A stretch of DNA of 64,000 nucleotides from Clostridia bacterium (GTDB lineage Bacteria > Bacillota > Clostridia > Christensenellales > Pumilibacteraceae): the NCBI GenBank assembly GCA_900767465.1, contig CAAGAW010000031.1, forward strand, positions 47,499 through 111,498, written 5' to 3'. The notes beneath the pieces were generated by a model. The model saw nothing but the letters and a program-made list of their open reading frames with translations. It was not told where the DNA came from and searched no databases. The position numbers were made by a program, and so were the translations under genes. Shown here one piece after another: positions 9,539 to 18,325 of this stretch (position 1 is its first letter; every line of letters starts with the position of its first letter).

Positions 9539-12004
9539 TTACTTTGCTTTGTATCCGGCGTTTTCGACGGCGGCGACGAGCGCGGCGTAGTCAGCCGATC
9601 CCGAAACGGTTGCGGTTTTGCGTTTTAGCGAGACTTCGACGGTTTTTACGCCGTCCACCGCTTCGAGCGCGGCTTTTACTCTACCCACGCAATGTTCGCA
9701 CATCATTCCTTCGATTTTAAGTTCGATCATATCCGTATCTCCTTTTCCGGCTTTTTCGCCGTTTTCTTTACTTTTCGAGAGGTCTTTTCCCTCGGTTTTC
9801 GGGCGGAAAAGATTGAGCCGAAGCGCGTTCATAACCACGCAGAAACTCGAAAGACTCATTGCCGCCGCGCCGATCATCGGGTTGAGCGTAATGCCCGCCC
9901 ACACGAACGCGCCCGCCGCGAGCGGTATTCCGAGAACGTTGTAAATAAACGCCCAGAACAAATTTTCTTTGACGTTAAGAAGCGCTTTGCCGCCGAGTTC
10001 GACCGCCGTAGCCGCGCCGCCGAGCGAATTACCGCTTATAACGACGTCGGCGGATTCGATTGCGACGTCCGTACCCGCACCGATCGCGATTCCGAGATCC
10101 GCCGCGGTGAGCGCGGGGGCGTCGTTTATCCCGTCGCCTATCATCGCGACCTTGCCGCCCGCTTTCAGTTCCCCGACTATTTGCGCCTTGTCGCCCGGGA
10201 GCGTGTTCGCCCGCACCTCGTCGATTCCGACTTCCGCGGCGATGTTTTTTGCAACGCGTTCGTTGTCGCCCGTTATCATAACGACGCGTTTGCCGAGCGC
10301 GTGAAGCCTTGCGACCGTCTCGTTCGCGTCCGGCTTTACCTTATCCGCAACCGCGATTATTCCGATTACCCGCCCGTCCTTTTCAAAGCACATGGGCGTT
10401 TTTCCTTCGTCCGAAAACCTGTCGAACGCCGCGCGCTGTTCCGCAGTAAGTTCCGCGCAAATATCGGGCTTGCCGGCAGCGACCTTTCGTCCGTTTACCG
10501 AGCCGCTTACGCCGAATCCCGAAAGAACCTCGAAGTCGGCGATTTCATACTCGCCCGCACCTTCGCAATAAGCCGCCACGGCTTTCCCGAGCGGGTGTTC
10601 GCTGCGTTTTTCGAGCGAATACGCAAGCCGTTTGAGTTCGTTTTCGTCCGCGCCGAACGGAATAAAATCTGTTACGGCTGGCTTGCCTTCGGTTACGGTG
10701 CCCGTTTTGTCGAGCGCGACTATATCTATTCTGCCCGCTTTTTCGATCGCCGCCGCGTTTTTGTACAGAACGCCGCGTTTCGCGCCTACGCCGCTCGCGA
10801 CCATAATTGCCACGGGCGTAGCAAGTCCGAGCGCACACGGACAACTGATTACGAGAACCGAAATACCTCTGCCGAGCGCGAACCCGACGCCGCTGCCGAC
10901 TAAAAGCCAGATAACGGTCGTTACGAGCGCGATCGCCATAACGACGGGTACGAACACGCCCGAAACTTTGTCCGCCATACGGGCGATCGGGGCTTTGCTT
11001 GCCGCCGTTTCCTCAACGAGTTTTATAATACGCGCGATCGTCGTATCGTCGCCGACCCGCGTTGCCCGACAAGTCATAAACCCGCCGACGGAAACGCACG
11101 CGCCGCTGACTTTGTCGCCTTCCGTTTTTTCGACGGGAACGCTCTCGCCGGTAAGCGCGGACTCGTCCACCGAGCCGCTGCCGCTTACCACCACGCCGTC
11201 AACCGGTATGCGCGAACCGGTACGCACGACGAAAATATCGCCGATTTTGACTTCCGCCGACGGAACGGTTACTTCTTTGCCGTCGCGGATTACCGTCGCT
11301 TCTTCGGGCGTGAGCGACACGAGCGCGGAAATCGCCAACGTCGTTTTGCCCTTGGCGTACGATTCGAGCGTTTTGCCGATCGTGATAAGCGCGAGAATCA
11401 TTGCCGCCGACTCATAGTACAGCGAATGAAGTCTGTGCATAGCCGCCATACTCTCGCCCGCCGCGACTTCGCCCGTCATAATAAACGTTACGACGAGGCT
11501 GTATATAAGCGCGGCACACGATCCGACGGACACGAGCGCGTCCATATTCGGCGAACGGTGGATTATGCTCTTTGCGCCGCTTACGAAAAACGCACGGTTG
11601 ATCACGACCACCACGAGCGTGAGCAGCAGTTCGACGAGCGCGACCGCAACGGGGTTGCCGTCGAAAAACGACGGAAGCGGGAATCCCCACATCACGTACC
11701 CCATCGACACGTACATAAGCGCGACGAGCACGACCGCCGACGAAATCATACGGGCAAGAAGTCCTTTCGTCGCCTCGTCCGCCTGCTCTTTCGGTTTTGC
11801 GGTTTCGCCTTTGACGTTCGCTCTGTACCCCGCCGCCTCGACCGCTTTTATTATTGATTCGTCGCTTGCCGTGCCGTCTACCTGCATCGAATTAGTCAGC
11901 AAACTCCCCGAACAAGCCGTTACGCCGTCAACCTTGTTTACCGCCTTCTCCACACGCGCGCTGCACGCCGCGCAACTCATTCCTTTTACGTCGAATTTCT
12001 TCAT
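9539..12004 (-). CDS. copA: Copper-exporting P1B-type ATPase with N- and C-terminal HMA domains
   Basis: An 821-residue membrane ATPase expelling Cu(I). It has an N-terminal HMA domain with GMSCAAC (Cys 11 and 14), eight predicted helices with the CPC metal site (ISCPCALGLATPV near 386), phosphorylation site VALDKTGTVTEG near 430, HP motif (EKRSEHPLGKA), TGDN and GDGINDAPAL. After a charged linker it ends with a second complete HMA domain (GMMCEHCVGRV near 766) resembling a stand-alone CopZ chaperone. The start is ATG 12004, with GGAG eleven bases upstream and a consensus promoter; the open frame runs upstream to 12076 but lacks support. No CsoR or CopY gene is adjacent. Confidence 0.95.
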   Translation of the reverse strand: MKKFDVKGMSCAACSARVEKAVNKVDGVTACSGSLLTNSMQVDGTASDESIIKAVEAAGYRANVKGETAKPKEQADEATKGLLARMISSAVVLVALMYVSMGYVMWGFPLPSFFDGNPVAVALVELLLTLVVVVINRAFFVSGAKSIIHRSPNMDALVSVGSCAALIYSLVVTFIMTGEVAAGESMAAMHRLHSLYYESAAMILALITIGKTLESYAKGKTTLAISALVSLTPEEATVIRDGKEVTVPSAEVKIGDIFVVRTGSRIPVDGVVVSGSGSVDESALTGESVPVEKTEGDKVSGACVSVGGFMTCRATRVGDDTTIARIIKLVEETAASKAPIARMADKVSGVFVPVVMAIALVTTVIWLLVGSGVGFALGRGISVLVISCPCALGLATPVAIMVASGVGAKRGVLYKNAAAIEKAGRIDIVALDKTGTVTEGKPAVTDFIPFGADENELKRLAYSLEKRSEHPLGKAVAAYCEGAGEYEIADFEVLSGFGVSGSVNGRKVAAGKPDICAELTAEQRAAFDRFSDEGKTPMCFEKDGRVIGIIAVADKVKPDANETVARLHALGKRVVMITGDNERVAKNIAAEVGIDEVRANTLPGDKAQIVGELKAGGKVAMIGDGINDAPALTAADLGIAIGAGTDVAIESADVVISGNSLGGAATAVELGGKALLNVKENLFWAFIYNVLGIPLAAGAFVWAGITLNPMIGAAAMSLSSFCVVMNALRLNLFRPKTEGKDLSKSKENGEKAGKGDTDMIELKIEGMMCEHCVGRVKAALEAVDGVKTVEVSLKRKTATVSGSADYAALVAAVENAGYKAK

Positions 12005-12028
12005 AAACGTAGTATCTCCTACGCCCGT

Positions 12029-12058
12029 ATTATATACCCGTTTTTTCCGACTTGTCAA
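12029..12058 (-). promoter_or_regulatory. Promoter of copA
   Basis: Minus-strand TTGACA (12053-12058), an 18-base spacer, TATAAT (12029-12034), 25 bases from the start codon. Confidence 0.8.
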
Positions 12059-12112
12059 CCGTTTTCGGGCGAACAATATGAAAATTATTTCATATTACTT
12101 CGCAAAACGATA

Positions 12113-12153
12113 AAATCGCCCCTTCGGCGGCTTAAACCCCGAAAAGGCGATTT
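12113..12153 (-). terminator. Hairpin just past the LRR-protein remnant
   Basis: AAATCGCC and GGCGATTT flank an inner TTCGG/CCGAA pairing. On the minus strand it is followed by TTTTATCGTTTT and lies 22 bases after the remnant's stop codon. It is probably the original terminator of that lost gene. Confidence 0.55.
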
Positions 12154-12175
12154 CAAGTTTACGTAAGATTTAATT

Positions 12176-12325
12176 TTATTTCGCCCAGACCGTTGGAACG
12201 CCGCCTACGTAACGCCGGTAATTGCCGTTATACGCCGGCTCGGTTTCGGAATAGAAGTACTTGGTGGCGGAAGTCAAAGAATTGTTACCATTGCTTTTAA
12301 TATCAATGCTATAAGAAAATTTCTC
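12176..12325 (-). pseudogene. C-terminal remnant of a BspA-like leucine-rich-repeat surface protein
   Basis: A 49-codon open stretch with no start codon, closed upstream by a stop. It reads ...SNGNNSLTSATKYFYSETEP, then AYNGNYRRYVGGVPTVWAK and stop. The pattern Y-YSETEP...G-Y--YV-GVPTVW is the typical ending of clostridial LRR_5/BspA-like cell-surface proteins, recognised from established knowledge of that family. The remaining hundreds of residues are absent, so this is a deletion scar. The hairpin at 12346-12382 lies directly upstream of it and now sits between it and pgi. Confidence 0.7.
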
Positions 12326-12345
12326 TTATTTTCTTTCTGAAACAA

Positions 12346-12382
12346 AAACCTTTTCTTTGCTTCTTTCGCAAAGAAAAGGTTT
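12346..12382 (-). terminator. Perfect 15-bp hairpin downstream of pgi
   Basis: AAACCTTTTCTTTGC and GCAAAGAAAAGGTTT pair perfectly around a 7-base loop. On the minus strand a TTTTTG-type tail fits termination of pgi, whose stop lies 40 bases away. The sequence resembles the TTTCTTTTC/GAAAAGAAA part of repeats at about 21340-21370 and 26179-26215. Confidence 0.65.
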
Positions 12383-12421
12383 GTTCCTGTTATAAAAGTA
12401 GAACTTATTGCTGACGCGCCG

Positions 12422-13813
12422 TTAAATGGTGTATTCCGGCTTTTTGACCGCGCCGTTGATTTCGTTCATTTTCTCTTCGTAACCCTTTCTGCCGAGCATA
12501 GCGAAGGTTGCTTTTTTGCCCTCTTCGACGCCGGGTTGATTGAAAGTATCGACGTTAAGAAGCGCGCCGGCGAAAGCGGTTTCGTACATAAAGTACATCA
12601 GAAGTTCGCCGATCGTTTCCTCGTTGACTTCGGGAAGGGTAATCGAGAACGAAGCGCGTTGAGCCTTGCGGAGCGCGAACTCGGTCGCCTTGCGTTCGGC
12701 GTTGATGAGTTCGTTCATGGTGTGACCTTTGAGGAAATCGCAAGCGTTTACGTCCTTGTCGTCGGTGATAACCACTCTGTCGCGGAACTTCTCTACGCCG
12801 ATAAAGGTAACAACTTTATCGAACGGACCTTCGGTGTAAAGTTGAACCTGCGAATGCTGATCGGTAACGCCGAGAGCCTTTGCGGGGGTTTGTCCGGCGT
12901 GAACGGTTTTGCCGTCGAGGTCTACAGCCTTGCCGAGCGACTCGCCCCAGATCTGGCAATAGAAGTCCGCCATAAATTTAAGCGAATCGGCGTACGGCAT
13001 CATAACCGAGACGTTGCATCCTTTTTTCATCGCTTCGCATTGCAAAAACGCGGTGAGAAGCGCGGGGTTCTTTTTGACGTCGGCAATCGCGCTTGCGTCC
13101 GAAAGAGCGCGTGCGCCTTTGAGCATAGCCTTGATATCGAGTCCGAGGACGGCGAACGGAACGAGACCAACCGGGCAAAGAACGGAGAATCTTCCGCCTA
13201 CGCCCGCACCTACGCCGTAAATCTTGAATCCCTCTTTTGCGGCGACGTTGTAAAGCGTGCCTTTACCGATCGTGGTGGTGACGATAACGTGTTTTTTAGC
13301 CTCTTCCGCGCCGAGTTCGCGTTTAAGAAGGTCGTAAATAATAAGGAACTGGCTGAGCGTTTCGCTGGTTTCGCCCGATTTGGTGATTACGTTGAAGTAA
13401 GCCGTTTTGAGATCGATCACGTCAAGTAAAGCCTTCATACGCTCGGGATCGACGTTGTCCTCGACGTAAAGTTTCGGGGCTTTGCGAACCTCTTTGGGAA
13501 GTTCGTTGTGATGGAGGTGCAAAAGCGCGGTTGCGACGGCGAGAGGGCCGAGCGCGCTTCCGCCGATGCCGAACACGACGAAACTGTCCGCTTTTTTGCC
13601 GATTTCCGAGCAGTAACCGATCATCTCGTCGAGGTAATCGTCCTTAACGTACGGAAGATCCGCCCATTCCTGCCAGCCTTTGCCCCTGCCCGCCATAACC
13701 GAAGCGTAAGCCTTGTCGATCGCGGCGGCGTTTTTCTCGAACGCGCACGGGCAAATACCCTTGTCGCCGATTGCGTCCGTCATCATGTTGTTGTAATCGA
13801 ATTTGAGATTCAT
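12422..13813 (-). CDS. pgi: Glucose-6-phosphate isomerase
   Basis: A 463-residue glycolytic enzyme interconverting glucose 6-phosphate and fructose 6-phosphate. Diagnostic segments are VVFGIGGSALGP near residue 80, the phosphate-binding ITKSGETSETLSQF near 143, the GVGGRFSVL loop, and FNQPGVEEGK near 430. Length matches the shorter Firmicutes type. AAGGAG lies about 14 bases before the ATG and an AGG lies closer. It stands alone between hpf upstream and a remnant region downstream. Confidence 0.96.
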   Translation of the reverse strand: MNLKFDYNNMMTDAIGDKGICPCAFEKNAAAIDKAYASVMAGRGKGWQEWADLPYVKDDYLDEMIGYCSEIGKKADSFVVFGIGGSALGPLAVATALLHLHHNELPKEVRKAPKLYVEDNVDPERMKALLDVIDLKTAYFNVITKSGETSETLSQFLIIYDLLKRELGAEEAKKHVIVTTTIGKGTLYNVAAKEGFKIYGVGAGVGGRFSVLCPVGLVPFAVLGLDIKAMLKGARALSDASAIADVKKNPALLTAFLQCEAMKKGCNVSVMMPYADSLKFMADFYCQIWGESLGKAVDLDGKTVHAGQTPAKALGVTDQHSQVQLYTEGPFDKVVTFIGVEKFRDRVVITDDKDVNACDFLKGHTMNELINAERKATEFALRKAQRASFSITLPEVNEETIGELLMYFMYETAFAGALLNVDTFNQPGVEEGKKATFAMLGRKGYEEKMNEINGAVKKPEYTI

Positions 13814-13902
13814 ACCGTACCTATATACTCCTTATAATAAAGTTTTATCCGATTGCGTGACGAGAGGGACGACGAAACGCCGTCCCCCGCGCTGTTTACT
13901 TT

Positions 13903-14436
13903 TTATTTTACGGCTTCGATAAGACCGTAATCGCCGTCGTTACGCGCGTAAAGCACGTTTACGTTGCCGCTTGACTTGTTAGCGAACACGTAAAAGTCGT
14001 GTCCGACGAGTTCCATTTCTTCGATGGCGTCCTCTACAGTCATCGGGACGAGGTTGTAAGACTTGGAACGAACGACTTTCTTTGCGGGTTCCTCTTCGAC
14101 CGCCGCGTCGAGAAGCGGCAGGAGCGCGTCCATATCTTTGACTTTGAACTTTTTCGCCTTCATCTTGTCGTGATGACGAATAATCTGTTTTTCGAGTTTC
14201 GGTATCGCGACGTCTATGTTGTCGTACATATTGTCGCCGATTACTTCGGCTCGTACGATTCCGCCCTGAACGGCGATCGTAATTTCGAGGGTAGCGACGT
14301 CCTTCGACTTTTTAAGGACGACTTTCGCTTTTTCGTCCTCGTCGAAAAACTTGTCGAGTTTATCTACCTTGCGGGAGATAATGTCTTTAAGTTTGTCGCT
14401 CGCGGTGTAGTTCTTGCACAGAAATTCGATTTTCAT
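13903..14436 (-). CDS. hpf: Ribosome hibernation-promoting factor, long form
   Basis: A 177-residue protein that dimerises 70S ribosomes into inactive 100S particles in stationary phase or stress. The N-terminal S30AE/YfiA domain spans about 1-100. A linker leads to the C-terminal dimerisation domain (NLVPMTVEDAIEEMELVGHD... near 127-177), which defines the long form and lets one protein do the work of RMF plus short HPF. GGGGG precedes the ATG by eight bases. It has its own near-consensus promoter and is monocistronic by layout. Confidence 0.95.
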   Translation of the reverse strand: MKIEFLCKNYTASDKLKDIISRKVDKLDKFFDEDEKAKVVLKKSKDVATLEITIAVQGGIVRAEVIGDNMYDNIDVAIPKLEKQIIRHHDKMKAKKFKVKDMDALLPLLDAAVEEEPAKKVVRSKSYNLVPMTVEDAIEEMELVGHDFYVFANKSSGNVNVLYARNDGDYGLIEAVK

Positions 14437-14471
14437 TGTGGTGACCCCCTTGTATTTATTTCTGTATATAT

Positions 14472-14500
14472 ATTATACCACGGTTTCGGTGAAATGTAAA
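14472..14500 (-). promoter_or_regulatory. Promoter of hpf
   Basis: Minus-strand TTTACA (14495-14500), a 17-base spacer, TATAAT (14472-14477). Confidence 0.75.
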
Positions 14501-14542
14501 TGAATTTGGAATAATATTCACATAAATTTTACGAGGGTGAGT

Positions 14543-16939
14543 TTACACGAGTACGAGCCGCATTCCGTCGTAGTCCATACGCACGGTCTGCCCGCTTGCG
14601 ATCCGACCCGAAATTATACCCTCGGCGATAGGATCTTCGACCTGCTGTTCGATAACGCGGCGGAGCGGTCGTGCGCCGAACTCGGCGTCGTACCCCGCGT
14701 CCACGATATAATCGAGCGCGCGCGGCGAAATTTCGAGCGATATTCCGCGCTCGGACAACGTTTTGTCGAATTTATCGAGCATAAGCCCGGCAATCCTGCC
14801 GATTTCGTTTTTCGTAAGCGGGCGGAAAACGCACGTTACGTCGATACGGTTCAGAAATTCGGGTTTGAAGTATTTTTTCAGGTTCTCGATAAGAGCCTCT
14901 TCGCGGCGTTTTTCCTCGACTTCCGGGCTGAAGAATCCGAGACGCGGCAACGCTTTGAGTTCGCTTACGCCGGCGTTGGACGTCATAATGATAACGGTGT
15001 TTTTGAAACTCACCGTGCGCCCCTGCGAATCGCTTAGCCGTCCGTCGTCCAGCGTTTGCAGCAAAAGATTATATACGTCGGGGTGAGCCTTTTCGATCTC
15101 GTCGAACAGGACGACCGAATACGGTTTTCGTCGTACCGCCTCGGTAAGTTGCCCGCCGTCGTCGAATCCGGCGTAACCGGGGGGCGCGCCTATAAGTTTG
15201 GACACGGAGTGCGACTCCATATATTCGCTCATATCTATGCGGATAACGGCGTTTTCGTCGTCGAAAAGAGCCTCGCCTATCGCCTTGGTGAGTTCGGTTT
15301 TGCCCACACCCGTAGGGCCTAAGAACAAAAACGAGCCTATCGGACGGTTCGGATCCTTGAGTCCCGCGCGGGCGCGGCGGATCGCTTTGGACACCGCGGA
15401 AATAGCCGCGTCCTGACCGATAACACGCTCGTGCAGAATCTCCTCGAACTTCATAAGCCGTTCGCTTTCGCTCGCGCTCAGCCGCGTCACGGGTACGCCC
15501 GTCCACCGCGACACGATTTCGGCGATCTGTTCCGCGCCGATTGTCGCGACTTCGCCGCGGGCAAGGTCGAGACGGCGTTTTACGTCGAGTTTGCGATTGT
15601 GAATCTCGTCCGCCGCGCGGTAATCTCCGCGTTGAGCGGCTACGTTTTCCTCGCGTTTAAGCCGTTCGAGTTCGTCCCTGAGCGCGTGCTGTTCGGGCGT
15701 GATTACTCCGCCTATTTTCGCCTTGCTCATCGCCTCGTCGATAAGGTCGATCGCCTTATCCGGCAAACAGCGGTCGGGTACGTACCGGTCGGACAGTTTT
15801 GCCGCCGCGACTATCGCGTCGTCGCCGAGTCTGACCTTGTGGAAAGCCTCGTAATTTCCGCGAAGTCCCTTTATAATCTCTATCGTGTCGTCCACCGACG
15901 GCGGAGCGACTACTACCGGCTGGAAACGGCGTTCGAGAGCCTTGTCCTTTTCGATATATTTGCGATATTCTTCGAGCGTGGTCGCGCCTACGGTCTGAAG
16001 TTCGCCGCGGGCAAGGTACGGCTTTAACAGGTCGGCGGGCGAAACCTCGCCTTCCTTCGAGCCTGCCTGCGCAAGCGTATGAATCTCGTCGATAAAAAGG
16101 ATAATATCCCCCCTCTCGCGGATAATATCGATCGCCGCTTTGAGTTTTTCTTCGAGCGCGCCGCGGTATTTCGTGCCTGCAACCAGCGAACCCACGTCCA
16201 GCGAAAACACCGTTTTGCCCTTAAGTCCGTCCGGAACTTCGCCCTCCACTATCGCGCGGGCGAGTCCTTCCACAACCGCGCTTTTGCCTACGCCCGGCTC
16301 GCCGACGAGAACGGGGTTGTTCTTGGTTTTGCGGCAAAGAATCTGCTCGATCCTCTCGATCTCCTCGCTCCGTCCGATAATCGGATCTATCTTGCCGTCG
16401 CGTGCGCGTGCGGTAATATCCACACCCATGTCGGTAAGCTGAGCGGGCAATTCGGTCGCGCTCCGTCCGTCCGACGACGAACGGATTATTTTTCCGCTTT
16501 GCTCGTCGAAAAGTTCGGGATTCGATATAACGTCGGCGAGTTTTTTGATCATCTGAGAAATATCGACGCCGTAAATCTCGCGGAGAACACGCGACGAAAC
16601 GCACGTTTTGTCAAGCAGCATCGCGTGCAGAAAATGCTCCGACCCGACGGAAGTTTTGCCCGTGTCGTTAGCCACTCCCATAGCGGTGCGGAACATATTT
16701 TTAACTCGGTTCGAGTAGTCCGGCGCGGCGGTGAGGGCGACGTGCGACGTAAAAACGCGCGTTTCGAAACCCGTATCCACGCCGTACGACGCAAGAAGTA
16801 TGCCCGCGCGCGAGCCGCTTACCCGAACCATTCCGTACAGAATATGCTCCGTACCGATCTCGGGACTTGCGTACTTACGGGCGACCGAACTTGCCTCGCC
16901 GAGTACTTTGTTCATATCTTCGGTTACCGAAAACTTCAT
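14543..16939 (-). CDS. clpC: ATP-dependent Clp unfoldase ClpC
   Basis: A 798-residue AAA+ unfoldase delivering proteins, notably arginine-phosphorylated ones, to ClpP. The N-terminal double Clp_N domain spans about 1-145. The first AAA module has Walker A GEPGVGKSA near 213 and Walker B ILFIDEIHT. The middle coiled-coil domain lies near 400-480, and the second AAA module has GPTGVGKTE near 545, followed by the D2-small domain. The ATG has GAGG about seven bases upstream, inside a 13-bp tandem duplication that also carries the mcsB stop. It is last in comEB-mcsA-mcsB-clpC, so the arginine kinase, its activator and the unfoldase that reads the mark are co-expressed. Confidence 0.96.
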   Translation of the reverse strand: MKFSVTEDMNKVLGEASSVARKYASPEIGTEHILYGMVRVSGSRAGILLASYGVDTGFETRVFTSHVALTAAPDYSNRVKNMFRTAMGVANDTGKTSVGSEHFLHAMLLDKTCVSSRVLREIYGVDISQMIKKLADVISNPELFDEQSGKIIRSSSDGRSATELPAQLTDMGVDITARARDGKIDPIIGRSEEIERIEQILCRKTKNNPVLVGEPGVGKSAVVEGLARAIVEGEVPDGLKGKTVFSLDVGSLVAGTKYRGALEEKLKAAIDIIRERGDIILFIDEIHTLAQAGSKEGEVSPADLLKPYLARGELQTVGATTLEEYRKYIEKDKALERRFQPVVVAPPSVDDTIEIIKGLRGNYEAFHKVRLGDDAIVAAAKLSDRYVPDRCLPDKAIDLIDEAMSKAKIGGVITPEQHALRDELERLKREENVAAQRGDYRAADEIHNRKLDVKRRLDLARGEVATIGAEQIAEIVSRWTGVPVTRLSASESERLMKFEEILHERVIGQDAAISAVSKAIRRARAGLKDPNRPIGSFLFLGPTGVGKTELTKAIGEALFDDENAVIRIDMSEYMESHSVSKLIGAPPGYAGFDDGGQLTEAVRRKPYSVVLFDEIEKAHPDVYNLLLQTLDDGRLSDSQGRTVSFKNTVIIMTSNAGVSELKALPRLGFFSPEVEEKRREEALIENLKKYFKPEFLNRIDVTCVFRPLTKNEIGRIAGLMLDKFDKTLSERGISLEISPRALDYIVDAGYDAEFGARPLRRVIEQQVEDPIAEGIISGRIASGQTVRMDYDGMRLVLV

Positions 16940-16964
16940 TATCTTACCTCGTTATCTTACCTCG
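16939..16964. repeat. 13-bp tandem duplication at the mcsB-clpC junction
   Basis: TTATCTTACCTCG occurs twice in a row (16939-16951 and 16952-16964). On the coding strand each copy is CGAGGTAAGATAA. One copy encodes the end of McsB with its stop; the other supplies the clpC ribosome binding site. Confidence 0.9.
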
Positions 16965-17938
16965 TAAAGATTCGTTAAAGCGGACGGAAGCCGCGCGGCG
17001 CGTTCTCTTACGCGCTCCTCTTCGCCCATTTTCCGGCGTCGTTCGAGCATCATGTTGTAAGGTTGCAATCTCGCGCACAGTTCGTCCACCTCCGTGGTGG
17101 TCATACCGCGCAAAAACCCGCAGTCTATCCCGAACTTTATCTCGCCGCAAAGCGAAGTAAGTTCTTCGTGCGACATAACGAACGCGTGGCGAAGCGTGCC
17201 GAGCGCGCGGAAAACACCGTCTTTAAGAACGTCTTTTTTCGTCGCGAGCAGGCGTTTACGCTCTTCCGATTCCATTCTTTCGAGTATATTCGCCGCGTCC
17301 GATACAGACGCGATTATTTCCTTTTCGTTTACGCCGAGCGACCGGCGGTTGGATATCTGAAACGCGTACCCCGCGCCTTTGCTGCCCTCGCCCTTTTCGC
17401 CGCGCACGGTAATTCCCGTTTCGGACAGAATAGCGACCGCTTCTTCCATTTTGCCGCTTTTGTTGAGCGCGGGAAGAAAACACATAACCGAAAGCCTCAT
17501 TCCGCAACCGAGGTTGCTCGGACAAGCCGTAAGATAACCGAGCCGGTCGGAAAAAGCGTATTCCATATTTCTGCCGATTTTGTCGTCGATCGCCTTTGCC
17601 ATATCGTACGCGCCGACGGGATCGAACCCCTGCACTATCGCCTGAATTCTTACGTGATCCTCTTCGCACGCCATAACGCTTACCGATTCGCCGTCGGTTA
17701 TCGCCGCGCCCCGACGAGAACGGAGAAGTTCGGGACTGATAAGGTGGCGTTCCATAAGCGCGCCCGCGTCCGCCTCGCTCGTCCTTGCGGCGTAGTAAAT
17801 CTCGTAGCCGTTGCCGAGCGCGGACTTGACCGCCTTTATAATGCCGTCTGCGTCCACGTCGCTCATTTTCGCCGGGAAACGAACGCCGTGACGGTTGCGC
17901 GCAAGCCGCACGCGCGTCGATATAACGTTGTCCGTCAT
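16952..17938 (-). CDS. mcsB: Protein-arginine kinase McsB
   Basis: A 328-residue ATP:guanido phosphotransferase that phosphorylates arginines on proteins to mark them for ClpCP. The N-terminal ISTRVRLARN substrate motif is present. The catalytic cysteine lies in LTACPSNLGCGMRLS near residue 138, where relatives usually have CPTNLGTG-R. The nucleotide-binding ...GAGYAFQISNRRSLG follows. The ATG overlaps the mcsA stop (ATGA at 17935-17938), so translation is coupled to its activator. It begins MTDNVISTRVRLARN without the usual longer leader, so it is slightly short at the N-terminus for the family. Confidence 0.93.
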   Translation of the reverse strand: MTDNVISTRVRLARNRHGVRFPAKMSDVDADGIIKAVKSALGNGYEIYYAARTSEADAGALMERHLISPELLRSRRGAAITDGESVSVMACEEDHVRIQAIVQGFDPVGAYDMAKAIDDKIGRNMEYAFSDRLGYLTACPSNLGCGMRLSVMCFLPALNKSGKMEEAVAILSETGITVRGEKGEGSKGAGYAFQISNRRSLGVNEKEIIASVSDAANILERMESEERKRLLATKKDVLKDGVFRALGTLRHAFVMSHEELTSLCGEIKFGIDCGFLRGMTTTEVDELCARLQPYNMMLERRRKMGEEERVRERAARLPSALTNLYEVR

Positions 17939-18321
17939 TCGTTGTTCTCCTCCCGCCGCAGCCTTAAAATCTTGCTTCTTATTTTTGCGACGGCGGCGTA
18001 ATCCTCGTCTTCGACCGCCTTACGCAGTTTGTTCTGAAGGTCGCGGTACTCCTCGCCGCGATCCACCGTTTTCTCTCCCGGTTTACTGCCCGTGTGCCGA
18101 AGTCCGCGCGCTATGCCCGTGCGGGTTGCGATAAGGTCGTAAAACGCCTCGTAACAGTACTCGCACCCCAGCCTTCCCGTTTCGGTAAACTCGTCCTCCG
18201 TCATTCCGCAGTCGGGACAACGCTTACTTTTGAATTCGGCAAAATCGCCCCCGTCCGCGACGGAAGGCATAAAATCGTTATCGCCGCGAAGTCTCGCGCG
18301 TTTTTCTATCGACTTGCGCAA
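17935..18321 (-). CDS. mcsA: McsA, activator of McsB, lacking the usual first zinc finger
   Basis: A 128-residue protein with one zinc-finger pair (CPDCG near 35 and CEYCY near 53) and a C-terminal UVR motif (YRDLQNKLRKAVEDEDYAAV) that docks on ClpC or McsB. Typical McsA begins with an additional CxxC...CxxC finger of about 30 residues. Here there is no room for it, because comEB ends at 18326. The predicted start is TTG at 18321, and the first 30 residues are basic and cysteine-free. This is either a shortened McsA or a lineage variant. The overlap with mcsB supports the role. Confidence 0.82.
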   Translation of the reverse strand: MRKSIEKRARLRGDNDFMPSVADGGDFAEFKSKRCPDCGMTEDEFTETGRLGCEYCYEAFYDLIATRTGIARGLRHTGSKPGEKTVDRGEEYRDLQNKLRKAVEDEDYAAVAKIRSKILRLRREENNE

Positions 18322-18325
18322 ACGG

